64,000 bases of DNA from Comamonadaceae bacterium (GTDB lineage Bacteria > Pseudomonadota > Gammaproteobacteria > Burkholderiales > Burkholderiaceae_C). Both the position numbers and the translations under genes were made by a program. Where the stretch lies: assembly GCA_013297925.1 (NCBI GenBank), contig JAAFJC010000005.1, forward strand, positions 36,210-100,209. The letters are read 5' to 3'. The stretch's first letter is position 1; every line of letters starts with the position of its first letter. Below are positions 9,161-18,951 of this stretch, in pieces. A model generated the notes under the pieces. It was not told the DNA's origin and did no database searches. It was given only the letters and a program-made list of their open reading frames with translations.

Positions 9161-11002
9161 ATGATCCATCGATTGCTTAAGCTTACTGCCACCAGCCTGA
9201 GATGGTTCGTGGGGCGCATGGCGTGTTTGCTGCTATTGGCCAGCTTTTGTTTGCCCGGCCATGCACAAAGCGTGGTGATCGAGCCAGCCCAAGCCAAGCC
9301 AGCTCGCTTCGCGCTCAAGCTAGCGGATGTGGCGGTGTTGCGCAGTGCCAGCCCGCAGCTAAATTTGGACGATGTATTGGCGGGGCGCAGCGGCGCTTTT
9401 GTTCCTCAAGACGGGCTCAATATCGATGACCCCGAATGGGATCACACGGTTTTGTGGATGCGCCTGACGCTACAGGCCGTTCCCATCGCAGCCGATCAAG
9501 TGGCCGCGATCATCCATGTGCTGGAGTTTCAAAAGCCCTTCATCGATGACATCCGCCTGTATCTGCCGCCCAGCGGCGAGCGGCAAAACTGGCAGGTGCA
9601 AGCATCGGGTGACCATCTCGCAAAAAGGGATTGGTTTGTCAAAGGCTTGAGCCCTCGGTTTTTGCTGCCTGATATCCACGAGCTCGCAGATAGCCCTGAT
9701 GGCCGGCAAGTGATGTATGTTCGCATCGAGCATAGCGTACCCCTGGCTGTGAAAGCGAAGATCCTATCGGCTGCGCAGACCTCCGAGCGCTCACAAACCG
9801 TCTTTTTGGCGTTGGGCTTGGCCTTTGGCGCGATGTTGATCACAGCTGTTTTGGTGCTCATGCAGGCGCTTTGGAGCAGAGACAGCATCTTTTATTGGTT
9901 TGGCTTGTATGCCATCTCGGCGCTGCTTGCTTTGATGAGCTTTTCCGGCCTGGCTCACGCCATGCTGTGGCCAGTCTCCGGCTTGTGGCCCAGCACCGCG
10001 CCCTTGTTTTGGCTGTTGGTTGCGGCGGCTGCGCAACTGCAGTTTTGTCGAGTACTGTACGAGCCACAGGGCATCCGGCGCTGGGCATCAAAGTCTGCGA
10101 TCATCTTGGCGGGCGTTTGTGTAGCCATCGCTTTGCTTTTTCCTTTTGTGCAATCTGCATGGATCACGTTCTTTTCGATCAGTCTGGCAATGATATTGCC
10201 CACCATCGGCTTGACGCTGCTGTTGGTGTTTTTGGCTTGGCGCCAAGGCCGACGGCTGGCGCTGGTGTGGCTGATCACTTTTGTGCCTCTGTTCTTCACG
10301 CTAGTGATGAGCTTAGGGGGCAGCCTCGGTTATGTTCACGCGGACTGGCTGGAGAACATGACGACCCACGCGGGCGCGCTAGAGGTGGTTTTGCTGGGTA
10401 TGGCGCTGCAGTGGTACGCACGTGAGCGCCACGGGGTGGTCGAGCGCGCCAAGGCATTGGCTTCCACAGACCCGCTGACCGGTTTTTCAAGCGCTGAAGC
10501 CTTTCATACCCGGCTACAGCGCGATTGGTCCAGCCCTAAAACAAAGGTTCAGGATGTCGCGGTGGCCTATGTGCAATTGCGCACCCAAGCCACCAATGCA
10601 GCACAAGCCGACAAACTGCTTACGCGCTGCATCAGGGCGTTGCGCGCAGCCACCCGCGAGCACGATATGGTCGCGCGTCTGGACGATCAATTCTTGGCGA
10701 TCGTGCTGCCCAATATCAGCCTGGGCGACGAGCTCAGCCAACGCCTGTCGCGCATTGTGGCGCTGGGCTTGATGCCGGATCAAACCATGCCCGAGGTCAG
10801 CACCTTGCGATTTCGCATCGTTGCCACAACGCGCCGGCACTTTCGCCGACCCTTGGCAGAGCTGGACACACAAATGCGCGAATTCTTCTCGGAGGAAAAG
10901 CGATGGGACAAGCGACCGATCCGCGTCATTGATCACCTCAACAGCTCAGCGGTATTTGGATCGAAGCGTGAGCTTTTCGGCGGCGAGAGCACGCCTGCAT
11001 AG
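9161..11002 (+). CDS. 7TM-DISM sensor with degenerate GGDEF domain (paralog 1)
   Basis: A 613-residue membrane sensor. It has a signal peptide (about 1-36, ending GHAQ), a periplasmic 7TMR-DISM extracellular domain (about 45-210), a seven-helix membrane region (about 220-420) and a C-terminal GGDEF-like domain opening with the standard [10 protein letters not shown] (about 436). The signature position reads [13 protein letters not shown], so the GGDEF motif needed for cyclic-di-GMP synthesis is lost. It probably acts as a receptor or partner rather than a cyclase. A frame start at 9098 exists but overlaps ttcA; ATG 9161 directly precedes the signal peptide. A paralog follows immediately. Confidence 0.8.
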   Translation: MIHRLLKLTATSLRWFVGRMACLLLLASFCLPGHAQSVVIEPAQAKPARFALKLADVAVLRSASPQLNLDDVLAGRSGAFVPQDGLNIDDPEWDHTVLWMRLTLQAVPIAADQVAAIIHVLEFQKPFIDDIRLYLPPSGERQNWQVQASGDHLAKRDWFVKGLSPRFLLPDIHELADSPDGRQVMYVRIEHSVPLAVKAKILSAAQTSERSQTVFLALGLAFGAMLITAVLVLMQALWSRDSIFYWFGLYAISALLALMSFSGLAHAMLWPVSGLWPSTAPLFWLLVAAAAQLQFCRVLYEPQGIRRWASKSAIILAGVCVAIALLFPFVQSAWITFFSISLAMILPTIGLTLLLVFLAWRQGRRLALVWLITFVPLFFTLVMSLGGSLGYVHADWLENMTTHAGALEVVLLGMALQWYARERHGVVERAKALASTDPLTGFSSAEAFHTRLQRDWSSPKTKVQDVAVAYVQLRTQATNAAQADKLLTRCIRALRAATREHDMVARLDDQFLAIVLPNISLGDELSQRLSRIVALGLMPDQTMPEVSTLRFRIVATTRRHFRRPLAELDTQMREFFSEEKRWDKRPIRVIDHLNSSAVFGSKRELFGGESTPA

Positions 11003-11073
11003 GTTTATGATGGCTGCTCGCCAGAGCGCAGCTTCCCTAGCTGCGTACCTACCCGCTAGCCATCTTGCAACGT

Positions 11074-12945
11074 ATGCCCGGTTCCCTGAGCCTCGTTTTG
11101 AATTTGTCCAGACTATGGGCTTGGCTGGCGTGCGTCATGGCTTTGCAAGCACAGGCTCAATTGATCAGTCTGCCGTCCTCTGGCATTGCACTTGCTCGCT
11201 TAGAAATTTTGGCTGATGCCGCGCCGGGCTTGACGCTTGAGCAGGTTCAATCCGGGCAGGGTGGACAATTCATGCCGCACACCAGCTTGCGAGTCTCAAA
11301 CACCACTTGGCATCGCGCCGTTTGGCTGCGCATCCATTTAGCGGCCTTGCCCTCAGCACTTTCGCCGCAAGCACCACCTGCACCGCCGGCTTTCGCCCCG
11401 GCAATCCTCGCGCTGCCAACGCCCTACTTAGACGCCGCCCGCCTTTATACGCCGGGAGCACAAAAGGATGCGCCTTGGTCGGTGCAACAAGCGGGGGATT
11501 TTTTGGAGCCGCATACTTGGGCTCAACGGGGCTTTCATCCCAAATTCAGCCTGCCACCCCTGAACGATCCGGCTTGGCAAGGCAGCCGTGAGCTCGTTGT
11601 GTATCTGCAGCTGGATCATTTTGCGCCCGTCTCCTTTGATGTGGAGCTGGCGAATGCCGCACAGGCGCTGGATCGGGATTTGCTCAGCTTACTGATCTAC
11701 AGCATAGGGCTGGGCATGATCTTGCTTGCCGCAATGCTCACCGCCTCCATGGCCTGGACGCATCGCGATCCGATCTATGCATGGTATTCCGTGTACGCGA
11801 TCTGTGCCGCGTTAGGCTGCGCTAGCCATGCGGGCATTGCGCAGAATGTGCTTTGGCCGGTGGGTGGTTATTGGCCAGGCACAGCAGCGCTGTGCTTCAT
11901 TTTGCTGTGTGCGCTGTGTCAAGTGCAGTTTTCTCTGGCTGTGAATTCTGAGCGGTTTGCGCGCCACGGCCTGCGCTATTTTGCGCATGCCATCAGCTTG
12001 CTCTGCCTCTTGCTGGCCATCTGCTTTGCGATTTTCACGGCGTATTGGCAAGCCTTTTACTTCGCCACATTGCCTTTGCTGGCATCTGCGATGGCCTTGT
12101 CAATTTGGTTGATCGTGATCGGATTGAAATCTGGCCATCGTCTGGCGGCAGCTTGGCTGGTGAGCTATGTGCCTTTGTTCCTCACCATCGTGGTGGCTTT
12201 GCTCGAAGGCATCGGCATCTTGCCCTCAGGTTATTGGCCCTACAACCTCGTGATTTATTTGGCCATTGTGGAAGTGCTCATCCTTGGCTTGGCCTTGCAG
12301 TGGTTTTCCAGTGAGCGGCATGGCGAGGTTGAGCGGCGCAAAGCTTTGGCCACGGTGGATCCGCTCACTGGCTTCGTTTCAGGCCAAGCTTTTGACAAGC
12401 AGCTTGCGCACGATTGGAATATCAGCCGCCGCCAAGGCAGGCCGCTGGCTGTGGCTTATGTGCAGTTGCAAACACGTGCCAACAGCGATCAGCATTTGCA
12501 GCAGCTGCTCACGCGCAGCGTGCGCATTCTGCGATCAGCCACCAGCGCGCAAGATGTGGTGGCGCGGCTGGATGGCAGCCTGCTGGCCGTGCTGATCCAC
12601 GATGTGCCAACAGGTGATGATCTCAATCAAAGGCTCTCGCGCATCGTGGCGCTCGGCTTGATGCCAGATGCCAGTGATCGCTTGGTGAGTGTGCTGCAGT
12701 ATCGCATCGTCGTCACCACCAATCGGCAATTCAATAAGCCTGTGCAAGAGCTTGATGCGCAAATGCGCGCCATGCTAGCCGAGCCCAGCGGCTGGGGCAG
12801 CAAGCCGATTCGCTACATCGATCACACACAGCAATCTCGCATCAATCCTTATGTGCTTGATAGCATCGCCCTCGAAGAGAAATGGGATGCTGCGTTTCAG
12901 CAAGAATCTCGCGGTGCAGCGCAAAACGACTCCTCGTTGCGATAA
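11074..12945 (+). CDS. 7TM-DISM sensor with degenerate GGDEF domain (paralog 2)
   Basis: A 623-residue paralog of the preceding gene with the same order: signal peptide (about 1-29, ending AQAQ), DISM extracellular domain, seven membrane helices and a GGDEF-like domain beginning TVDPLTGFVSGQAF (about 427). The signature position is ARLDGSLLAVLI, so it too lacks a usable GGDEF site. The two share blocks such as [14 protein letters not shown] and PIRxIDH near the C-terminus. A TTG three codons upstream (11065) is possible but ATG 11074 is preferred. It converges on folB with a 12-base gap. Confidence 0.8.
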   Translation: MPGSLSLVLNLSRLWAWLACVMALQAQAQLISLPSSGIALARLEILADAAPGLTLEQVQSGQGGQFMPHTSLRVSNTTWHRAVWLRIHLAALPSALSPQAPPAPPAFAPAILALPTPYLDAARLYTPGAQKDAPWSVQQAGDFLEPHTWAQRGFHPKFSLPPLNDPAWQGSRELVVYLQLDHFAPVSFDVELANAAQALDRDLLSLLIYSIGLGMILLAAMLTASMAWTHRDPIYAWYSVYAICAALGCASHAGIAQNVLWPVGGYWPGTAALCFILLCALCQVQFSLAVNSERFARHGLRYFAHAISLLCLLLAICFAIFTAYWQAFYFATLPLLASAMALSIWLIVIGLKSGHRLAAAWLVSYVPLFLTIVVALLEGIGILPSGYWPYNLVIYLAIVEVLILGLALQWFSSERHGEVERRKALATVDPLTGFVSGQAFDKQLAHDWNISRRQGRPLAVAYVQLQTRANSDQHLQQLLTRSVRILRSATSAQDVVARLDGSLLAVLIHDVPTGDDLNQRLSRIVALGLMPDASDRLVSVLQYRIVVTTNRQFNKPVQELDAQMRAMLAEPSGWGSKPIRYIDHTQQSRINPYVLDSIALEEKWDAAFQQESRGAAQNDSSLR

Positions 12946-12957
12946 ACCGTTTCTCGC

Positions 12958-13338
12958 TCACCACTGGCCGGTTTCAACCGCGATGGCCACTTCGCAATCG
13001 CTGAAAATTTCCAGCTTCACAATCTTCACGCGCACGCCCAACACGCCGGGCAATTGCATCAATCGAGTTGCCACTTTGCCGATCAGGCTTTCCAGCAAAT
13101 TGATATGCCGCTCGGTGCATTCGTCGATGATGATTTGGCGCACTTTGCGGTAATCGAGCACATGGTTGATCTCATCGTCTTGCGGCGAGAGTGGCTGCGT
13201 GCCGAGGTTGAGCTCGGCATCGACTTGAATCGGCTGCGGCTTGATTTTTTCGCTCTCTAAGATGCCTAGATTCGCATCGAAGCGCAGGCCGGTGAGCTGG
13301 AGGATTTGCGTGCCGCGTGGGATATTGGTGTGAGGCAT
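12958..13338 (-). CDS. folB: Dihydroneopterin aldolase
   Basis: A 126-residue FolB, which splits dihydroneopterin to 6-hydroxymethyl-dihydropterin in folate synthesis. The conserved pattern is present: DANLGILESEK near the N-terminus, the DEINHVLDYRKVRQII block with the substrate-contacting DY pair, HINLLESL with the glutamate, and a C-terminal strand with VKIVKLEIF. Length is normal. It follows the SDR gene with a two-base gap, so both are expressed together, which suggests that the SDR acts on pterins. Confidence 0.9.
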   Translation of the reverse strand: MPHTNIPRGTQILQLTGLRFDANLGILESEKIKPQPIQVDAELNLGTQPLSPQDDEINHVLDYRKVRQIIIDECTERHINLLESLIGKVATRLMQLPGVLGVRVKIVKLEIFSDCEVAIAVETGQW

Positions 13339-13340
13339 GT

Positions 13341-14132
13341 TTACATGAGCGAAAAGTCGCGTTCAAATTTCATGAGATGCTGGCCGCCATCGACGAGCAG
13401 CGTCGTGCCGGTGATGGATTGGTTCGTCAGCGCAAAGAGCACAGCCGCGCACACATCTTCTGGCGTGGAGCTTCTACCCAGAGGTGAAAGCTTGTGCAGC
13501 GCTTGGAATTTTTCATCCGCGAGCATGTGGGAAGTCAGCGTCAAGCCCGGCGCAACGCCGACGACTCTCACTTGCGGCGCGAGGCCGATAGCAAGCATCG
13601 TATTCGCCGCCTCCAAAGCCGCTTTGGAGAGCGTGTAGCTCAAAAAATCAGGGTTTTGGTTCCAGAGCTTTTGATCGAGCATGTTGACGACTGCGCCGCT
13701 GCGGCCCAGCGCTTTCACATGCTCATGCAAGGCTTGCGCAAGCAAAATCGCCGCGCCCGTGTTGCTCGCCAAATGCTTTTGCATCGCCGCGTAGCTAAAA
13801 CTTTTCGGCTCATCGTGCTCAAAAAGTGCCGCGCTGTTGACCACGGCATCCAGCCGCCCCATCTGGGCGATCACCTGCGCTGCCAAGCTTTGAGTGGCGG
13901 CTTCATTGGCTAAATCTGCTTGGAATTTTTGATGATTTTGGCTGTTAGCCAGCATAGAAACTGCGCAAACAGCTACAGTTTCGATAGCATCCGCCTCTGA
14001 ATCTCTGTAATGCACAGCCACCCGCCAGCCCGCTTTTGCACAAGCCAGCGCGATCTCGCGGCCCAAGCGCTTGGCGGCACCTGTGACCAAAACGACAGGT
14101 GGTTCGACGCGAGAATCGTTAGAAATACTCAT
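13341..14132 (-). CDS. SDR oxidoreductase, probable pteridine reductase (FolM/PTR1-like)
   Basis: A 263-residue short-chain dehydrogenase. The NADPH motif TGAAKRLGREIA (about 17-28) resembles the TGxxxRxG of pteridine reductases. Further motifs are VNSAALFEHDE (NNAA equivalent) and YTLSKAALE with the catalytic Y-x3-K. Together with the adjacent folB this suggests reduction of dihydropterins. Residues 49-63 (AIETVAVCAVSMLA), after the second strand, are encoded by a family A repeat, in a place where related proteins are variable. Its ATG lies about 20 bases from the divergent methyltransferase start. Confidence 0.78.
   Translation of the reverse strand: MSISNDSRVEPPVVLVTGAAKRLGREIALACAKAGWRVAVHYRDSEADAIETVAVCAVSMLANSQNHQKFQADLANEAATQSLAAQVIAQMGRLDAVVNSAALFEHDEPKSFSYAAMQKHLASNTGAAILLAQALHEHVKALGRSGAVVNMLDQKLWNQNPDFLSYTLSKAALEAANTMLAIGLAPQVRVVGVAPGLTLTSHMLADEKFQALHKLSPLGRSSTPEDVCAAVLFALTNQSITGTTLLVDGGQHLMKFERDFSLM
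13947..13989 (-). repeat. Family A repeat, in-frame in the SDR gene
   Basis: Reversed copy: AGCCAGCATAGAAACTGCGC followed by AAACAGCTACAGTTTCGATAGC. The host gene reads it as AIETVAVCAVSMLA, the same frame used in the hybrid kinase and YgfX-like genes. Confidence 0.8.
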
Positions 14133-14152
14133 GTTTGCGAGACAATCTCTGG

Positions 14153-15250
14153 GTGACTAAAACATCTTCCAGTGTATCTGAGGCTTTAACCCAGCATATC
14201 GCCCAGCTGATCGCCAAAAACGGCGGCTGGCTGCCTTTTGATGATTTCATGCAAGCCGCTTTGTATGCGCCCGGCCTTGGCTACTACACCAATGGCCTGC
14301 CCAAGCTGGGCGATCAAGCCGGCAGCGATTTCATCACAGCGCCTGAGCTCTCACCACTGTTCGGCCAATGCCTTGCAGATCAAGCGGCGCAAGTCATGAA
14401 AGCCACAGGCACGAATGCGATTTACGAATTCGGCGCTGGCAGCGGTATCTTGGCGCTACAAATATGTGAGCATCTCACGCAGATTTCTTCCCAGCTGGAG
14501 CGGTATTTCATCATAGAAATCTCTTCTGAGCTACGTGCAAGGCAGCAGGAACGGTTGAAACACCTTGGCGATCAAGTGCAGTGGCTCGACGCTTGGCCAG
14601 AGCAAATGCAAGGCGTGGTGATCGGCAATGAGGTGCTGGATGCGATGCCAGTGAAGCTTCTAGCGCGCATCAAAGGGCAATGGCACGAGCGCGGTGCAAT
14701 TCTTGAAGATGGCGCGTTCCTTTGGCATGATCGTCCCACTCTGCTTCGCCCGCCGCTTGAGATCGCCGGCGATCACGATTACCTCACCGAAATTCACCCT
14801 CAGCAAGAGGCCTTCCTGCGCTCACTCGCTGATAGCCTCAAGCTCGGCGCGGCTTTTTTGATCGACTACGGTTTCCCCGAGGCCGAGTATTACCACCCCC
14901 AGCGCCACATGGGCACGGTGATGACGCATCAACGCCACAAGAGCGGCACTGATCCGCTGAGTGAAGTAGGCATGAAAGACATCACCGCTCATGTGAATTT
15001 CACGGCTTGCGCCCTCGCCGCGCAGGATGCTGGCCTCGATGTGCTCGGCTACGCCACCCAAGGCCGCTTTCTGCTGAACTGCAGCTTGCTCTCAAAAGCG
15101 GAGCAGCTCGCGCAGATTCCAAGCCAGCTGATAGCCAAATTGATCAATGAACACGAAATGGGCGAGCTCTTCAAAGTCTTGGCACTTGGCAAAGGTTTAG
15201 ACTTAGAGTTGATCGGCTTCACGCAAGGCGATCGCAGCCATACGCTTTGA
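14153..15250 (+). CDS. MidA-like SAM-dependent methyltransferase (NDUFAF7/DUF185 family)
   Basis: A protein of about 365 residues of the MidA/NDUFAF7 family. In mitochondria NDUFAF7 methylates an arginine of a complex I subunit; the bacterial role is less clear. Typical blocks are LPFDDFMQAALYAPGLGYY, GDFIT-type SDFITAPELSPLFGQCLA, the SAM-binding IYEFGAGSGILALQI, and VIGNEVLDAMPVKL. The frame opens at a TTG (14135), but the GTG at 14153 is the more likely start; neither has a strong ribosome site. The next gene begins four bases after the stop. Confidence 0.85.
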   Translation: MTKTSSSVSEALTQHIAQLIAKNGGWLPFDDFMQAALYAPGLGYYTNGLPKLGDQAGSDFITAPELSPLFGQCLADQAAQVMKATGTNAIYEFGAGSGILALQICEHLTQISSQLERYFIIEISSELRARQQERLKHLGDQVQWLDAWPEQMQGVVIGNEVLDAMPVKLLARIKGQWHERGAILEDGAFLWHDRPTLLRPPLEIAGDHDYLTEIHPQQEAFLRSLADSLKLGAAFLIDYGFPEAEYYHPQRHMGTVMTHQRHKSGTDPLSEVGMKDITAHVNFTACALAAQDAGLDVLGYATQGRFLLNCSLLSKAEQLAQIPSQLIAKLINEHEMGELFKVLALGKGLDLELIGFTQGDRSHTL

Positions 15251-15253
15251 ATC

Positions 15254-15637
15254 ATGACGACCACTTATCGCAACCAATCCGTCGAACACACCGAGCGCCC
15301 TTGGGGCTGGTATGAATCCATCGATGAAGCCTCGGGCTTAAAAGTCAAGCGCATCAGCGTGCATCCTGGCAAACAGCTCAGCCTGCAAAAACACGCCCGG
15401 CGCGCCGAGCATTGGGTGGTGGTGCGAGGCACGGCTGTTGTCACGCTCGGCCAGCCTGATGGCAGCCTCAAAGAAATCACGCTGCAACTCGGCCAACATT
15501 GCGACATCGCCATCGGCCAAATCCATCGCTTGGCCAATCGCACGGCAGAGCCGGTCGAGATCGTGGAAGTGCAACTAGGCAGCTATCTCGGCGAGGATGA
15601 CATCACCCGCCTACAAGACGATTTTGGCAGGGCATAA
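15254..15637 (+). CDS. Stand-alone phosphomannose isomerase type II cupin domain
   Basis: A 127-residue cupin matching the C-terminal isomerase domain of bifunctional GDP-mannose pyrophosphorylase/mannose-6-phosphate isomerase. It shows TERPWGWYESI, the metal-binding region GKQLSLQKHARRAEHWVVVRGTA and the second cupin motif IGQIHRLANRT. It may isomerise mannose-6-phosphate and fructose-6-phosphate; a phosphomannomutase-like gene lies 5.3 kb downstream. It sits four bases after the methyltransferase gene. Confidence 0.82.
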   Translation: MTTTYRNQSVEHTERPWGWYESIDEASGLKVKRISVHPGKQLSLQKHARRAEHWVVVRGTAVVTLGQPDGSLKEITLQLGQHCDIAIGQIHRLANRTAEPVEIVEVQLGSYLGEDDITRLQDDFGRA

Positions 15638-15645
15638 ACCTTCTC

Positions 15646-15837
15646 ATGCGCTGGCTGCTCATCACTGTCCTTGCCCTCTTCCTACTCAGCTGGCTTGCCC
15701 CCTTCCTGCGCCGCTTCGGCTTTGGTAAGCTACCTGGTGATTTCACTTTCAAAATGCGTGGCCGCGACATCAACATCCCGCTGGGCTCCACCATCGTGCT
15801 GAGCTTGCTGTTTTCCTTCATCAGTTATGTGATTTAA
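15646..15837 (+). CDS. DUF2905 small membrane protein
   Basis: A 63-residue protein with two hydrophobic segments (about 1-18 and 46-62) flanking the conserved LPGDFTFKMRGRDINIPLGS loop. This is the DUF2905 family, whose function is unknown. It starts eight bases after the cupin gene and is probably co-transcribed. Confidence 0.85.
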   Translation: MRWLLITVLALFLLSWLAPFLRRFGFGKLPGDFTFKMRGRDINIPLGSTIVLSLLFSFISYVI

Positions 15838-15907
15838 GTTTCCGTTCGGGCTGAGCTTGTCGAAGCCTCACCATCAAACGCCTTCAAACTCCCCCTAGAA
15901 TCCCCTC

Positions 15908-16483
15908 ATGAGCATCAAATCAGACAAATGGATCCGCCAAATGGCGAAATCGCACGGCATGATCGAGCCCTTCGAGCCCGGCCAAGTCCGCCAATCGCCT
16001 GAGGGCCACAAACTCATCAGCTACGGCACCAGCAGCTACGGCTACGACATCCGCTGCGCCCCCGAATTTAAAGTGTTCACCAACATCCACAGCACCGTGG
16101 TTGACCCGAAAAACTTCGACGAAAAAAGCTTCGTCGATTTCCACGGCGACAGCTGCATCATCCCGCCCAACAGCTTCGCCTTAGCGCGCACCGTGGAATA
16201 CTTCCGCATCCCCCGCAACGTGCTCACCATCTGCCTGGGCAAAAGCACGTATGCCAGATGCGGCATCATCGTCAACGTCACCCCCTTCGAGCCCGAATGG
16301 GAAGGCTATGTGACCCTAGAGTTCAGCAACACCACCCCCCTACCCGCCAAAATCTACGCCGGCGAAGGCTGCGCCCAAGTGCTGTTCTTCGAAAGCGACA
16401 AAGACGACGTGTGTGAGACCAGCTACAAAGACCGTGGCGGAAAATACCAGGGGCAGCATGGGGTGACGTTGCCGAAGGCTTGA
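15908..16483 (+). CDS. dcd: dCTP deaminase
   Basis: A 191-residue dCTP deaminase, which makes dUTP for thymidylate synthesis. The N-terminus [12 protein letters not shown] and the blocks [37 protein letters not shown] (with the catalytic glutamate) and [13 protein letters not shown] are diagnostic. Length is normal. It directly precedes the AT-rich OLD nuclease gene, so foreign DNA begins within 15 bases of its stop. Confidence 0.96.
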   Translation: MSIKSDKWIRQMAKSHGMIEPFEPGQVRQSPEGHKLISYGTSSYGYDIRCAPEFKVFTNIHSTVVDPKNFDEKSFVDFHGDSCIIPPNSFALARTVEYFRIPRNVLTICLGKSTYARCGIIVNVTPFEPEWEGYVTLEFSNTTPLPAKIYAGEGCAQVLFFESDKDDVCETSYKDRGGKYQGQHGVTLPKA

Positions 16484-16495
16484 GATCTAAAGCAA

Positions 16496-18253
16496 ATGCC
16501 ACCACGCATAACTCGCCTTAAGGTCACCAACTTCAAAGGGTTTAGCTCATATACAGTTGTCATCAAGGACATGAACGTACTTGTTGGCGCGAACAATGCT
16601 GGCAAATCTTCAATACTTGATGCCTTTCGTGCGTTATCAGGGGCTTTCCGATACGCACGAACTCGACTACCTGAGAGATTAAGAAATCACGATGGGCAAC
16701 TCATCTACGGCTACAAAATCCCTGAATCGAGTATCCCAGTCAATCCACAAAACCTCCAGACCGACTACTCTGATGCGCCTTCGGTTTTAGAGTTTTTTAT
16801 CGAGGGCGGAGAGATTATTCGTCTGTATTTATCCAAATCGCTTAGCCCCGTTCTATGTTTCGATTCACAAAGAAAAATCACCTCACTTATAAAACTTAAA
16901 GAATCTTTTCCTACGCTAATTGCAGTTGTACCAACTCTAGGCCCTTTCGAAGAGCAAGAAGAGTTACTTAATAAAGAGTATGTGGAGCGGTGGGCCTCCA
17001 CCAGACGAGGTCATCGACTTTTCAGGAATTATTGGTTAAATCAACCAGCTACTGTTTTTGAAGAATTTAAAGCTCGATTGGAAGCAACTTGGAATGGGAT
17101 GACCGTATTACGCCCCGAAGTAGATTTTTCAAGCAAAGATGTCCGCATGTTTGCCAAAGAAGGACGGATCGATCGAGAAGTTAGTTGGGCTGGTTTTGGC
17201 TTTCAAGTTTGGATGCAAATCTTGACTCACCTATTGAGTGCGCAAAGCGCATCAGTTTTGATAATTGATGAGCCAGAGGTCTATTTGCATCCAGATTTGC
17301 AACATAAACTCTTTGCACTATTAAGTGGCATGAATTGCCAAGTAATACTAGCAACTCACTCCATAGAGATTATTAACGATGCTGATGCAGACGATCTTGT
17401 AGTGATCAATAAATCTAATCGCCACGCTAAGCGCTTAGGTGATATTGACAGTATTCAAAATGTGATCCAAGGCCTTGGGTCTACTCAAAATATTGTTCTC
17501 TCGCGGTTGTCGGCAAGCAAGAGAATGTTGTTCTTCGAAGGACAAGATTTCCGTTTAGTTAGAAAAATTGCTGCGAAACTTGGGCTTCAAAACTTAAACG
17601 CTGCAAGCGATTTGCATGTCGTTCAAGTTGGCGGATTCACTCAAGCACATAAAGTTGAAAATGTATCGTGGACTTTCAAGCAAATTCTTCAGACAAACAT
17701 TGACGTAGCCGCACTATTCGATAAAGACTATCGCTGCAAAGAAGAAAACGACGTTTTTCTCACCAAACTACGTAACCACGTTCCATCAACTTTTCTTCTT
17801 GATCGTAAGGAAATCGAAAACTACCTTTTGGACATAGTTGCCATCGAAAAGGCAATTAATGATCGCCTTCGAGAGCGCGATCGTGAGCCTGTAGACGCCA
17901 CTTATGTCACAAGCTTGATTGAAGCAGTCACGGCATCATTCAAAAGCGAAGTTGGTGCTCAAGTTGCAGCTCACAAAAGTCGTTATCTGCAAAACTCTGG
18001 AACCAAAAACGACATATCAACCATTATTACCACTTCACTAAGTCAATTTGACAAAGACTGGACTGATATAAGCAATAGGTTGGCACTGATTCCCGGAAAA
18101 AGCGCGCTAGCTGAAATCAACAGAGCACTACAAAAAGATCTTCAAATTAACATCACCGAATCTGGCATCGTAAAGTATTTAACAGCAGCAAGCGTTGGGG
18201 AGCAGTTTGTCGCAATCTTGTCGGCACTTGACAAATTCTCAAAACCTTCATGA
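16496..18253 (+). CDS. OLD family ATP-dependent nuclease
   Basis: A 585-residue OLD-like protein with an N-terminal ABC/SMC-type ATPase and a C-terminal TOPRIM nuclease. Walker A is GANNAGKSS (32-40); the signature-like region is around residue 225; Walker B is VLIIDEPEVYLHPD (about 254-267), followed by ATHS. The TOPRIM domain shows MLFFEGQDF (about 344) and ALFDKDYR (about 407) as metal-binding acids. OLD nucleases act in phage defence and are partners in systems such as Gabija and retrons. No UvrD-like helicase partner is visible, so this looks like a solitary class 1-type gene. Base use is much more AT-rich than dcd. Confidence 0.85.
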   Translation: MPPRITRLKVTNFKGFSSYTVVIKDMNVLVGANNAGKSSILDAFRALSGAFRYARTRLPERLRNHDGQLIYGYKIPESSIPVNPQNLQTDYSDAPSVLEFFIEGGEIIRLYLSKSLSPVLCFDSQRKITSLIKLKESFPTLIAVVPTLGPFEEQEELLNKEYVERWASTRRGHRLFRNYWLNQPATVFEEFKARLEATWNGMTVLRPEVDFSSKDVRMFAKEGRIDREVSWAGFGFQVWMQILTHLLSAQSASVLIIDEPEVYLHPDLQHKLFALLSGMNCQVILATHSIEIINDADADDLVVINKSNRHAKRLGDIDSIQNVIQGLGSTQNIVLSRLSASKRMLFFEGQDFRLVRKIAAKLGLQNLNAASDLHVVQVGGFTQAHKVENVSWTFKQILQTNIDVAALFDKDYRCKEENDVFLTKLRNHVPSTFLLDRKEIENYLLDIVAIEKAINDRLRERDREPVDATYVTSLIEAVTASFKSEVGAQVAAHKSRYLQNSGTKNDISTIITTSLSQFDKDWTDISNRLALIPGKSALAEINRALQKDLQINITESGIVKYLTAASVGEQFVAILSALDKFSKPS

Positions 18254-18330
18254 CTCCATTGATTTGAGGATTTCAACAGCTCGCAACCTATCGAACCAAG
18301 TTTTGCAGTGTTTCACCCAGCTCAAAATTG

Positions 18331-18639
18331 TTAGTGATAGTCAATCTCACGCTGATGCTTGATCGCCAAAACCGACACCACACCTTCAGGTCGGATTTCA
18401 AACAAAGCGATGTAGCCTGAGCTGCCTTGATCAATGATCAACTCGCGCAGTTGTACGCCATCTTGAAAGTCCGCTTTACGGCAGCTATGCGGGATGATTT
18501 CTAGTTTTTTAACAGCTTGATCAATCCGCTCCAAAGCGGCATCTGCATATTCTGGGGCTGCATCCATGAGAAATTCATGGAGTCGCTTGAGGTCTTCTAT
18601 TGCGTCCAGTTCATATTCAATTTGATAACGACGCATCAA
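18331..18639 (-). CDS. RelE/ParE family toxin
   Basis: A 102-residue protein with the ParE/RelE layout: an N-terminal strand MRRYQIEYELDAIEDLKRL, two helices, then the three-strand sheet with LRELIIDQGSSGYIALFEI and a C-terminal VLAIKHQREIDYH. Such toxins act on ribosome-bound mRNA or on gyrase; which applies is unknown. It overlaps the antitoxin gene by four bases and lies second in the operon. It converges on the OLD gene. Confidence 0.82.
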   Translation of the reverse strand: MMRRYQIEYELDAIEDLKRLHEFLMDAAPEYADAALERIDQAVKKLEIIPHSCRKADFQDGVQLRELIIDQGSSGYIALFEIRPEGVVSVLAIKHQREIDYH

Positions 18640-18935
18640 GCGCCTTTCAAATTTGCTTCAGCCTTGAGTGCTAGTTCGCGCTTTTTCTTTTCGGTCATAT
18701 CGCGCAGCATTTGCATCACTTCCTCATGAGAATAGGTTTTGCCACCGGCGTCGATTCGCTTGGAAGCAGCAATCGCTCTTGCGTAAAACGCTTCGTCTTC
18801 TTTGCGCCTTTGGGCTCTCTCCATCACGCTTTCTTCAATGAAGCTGGAGAGTGTTTCGTTCGGACGCAGTGCGGACTCAACGAAGGCGCGGTTTTCGGCG
18901 GTGGTGCGGACGACGGGGAATGTGGCGGCGGTCAT
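18636..18935 (-). CDS. Antitoxin of the RelE/ParE pair
   Basis: A 99-residue charged protein. The N-terminal part (VVRTTAENRAFVESALRPNETLSSFIEESVMERA) resembles a ribbon-helix-helix DNA-binding unit; the C-terminal half is helical and lysine/glutamate rich, fitting the toxin-wrapping region. It is the first gene of the pair, with a palindromic site directly upstream that it may bind. The family cannot be named precisely. Confidence 0.75.
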   Translation of the reverse strand: MTAATFPVVRTTAENRAFVESALRPNETLSSFIEESVMERAQRRKEDEAFYARAIAASKRIDAGGKTYSHEEVMQMLRDMTEKKKRELALKAEANLKGA

Positions 18936-18951
18936 TTTGGATTCCTAGCAA

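Noticed and set aside
10440-12830. Active diguanylate cyclases
   Set aside because: Neither paralog keeps GGDEF or a close variant at the signature position.
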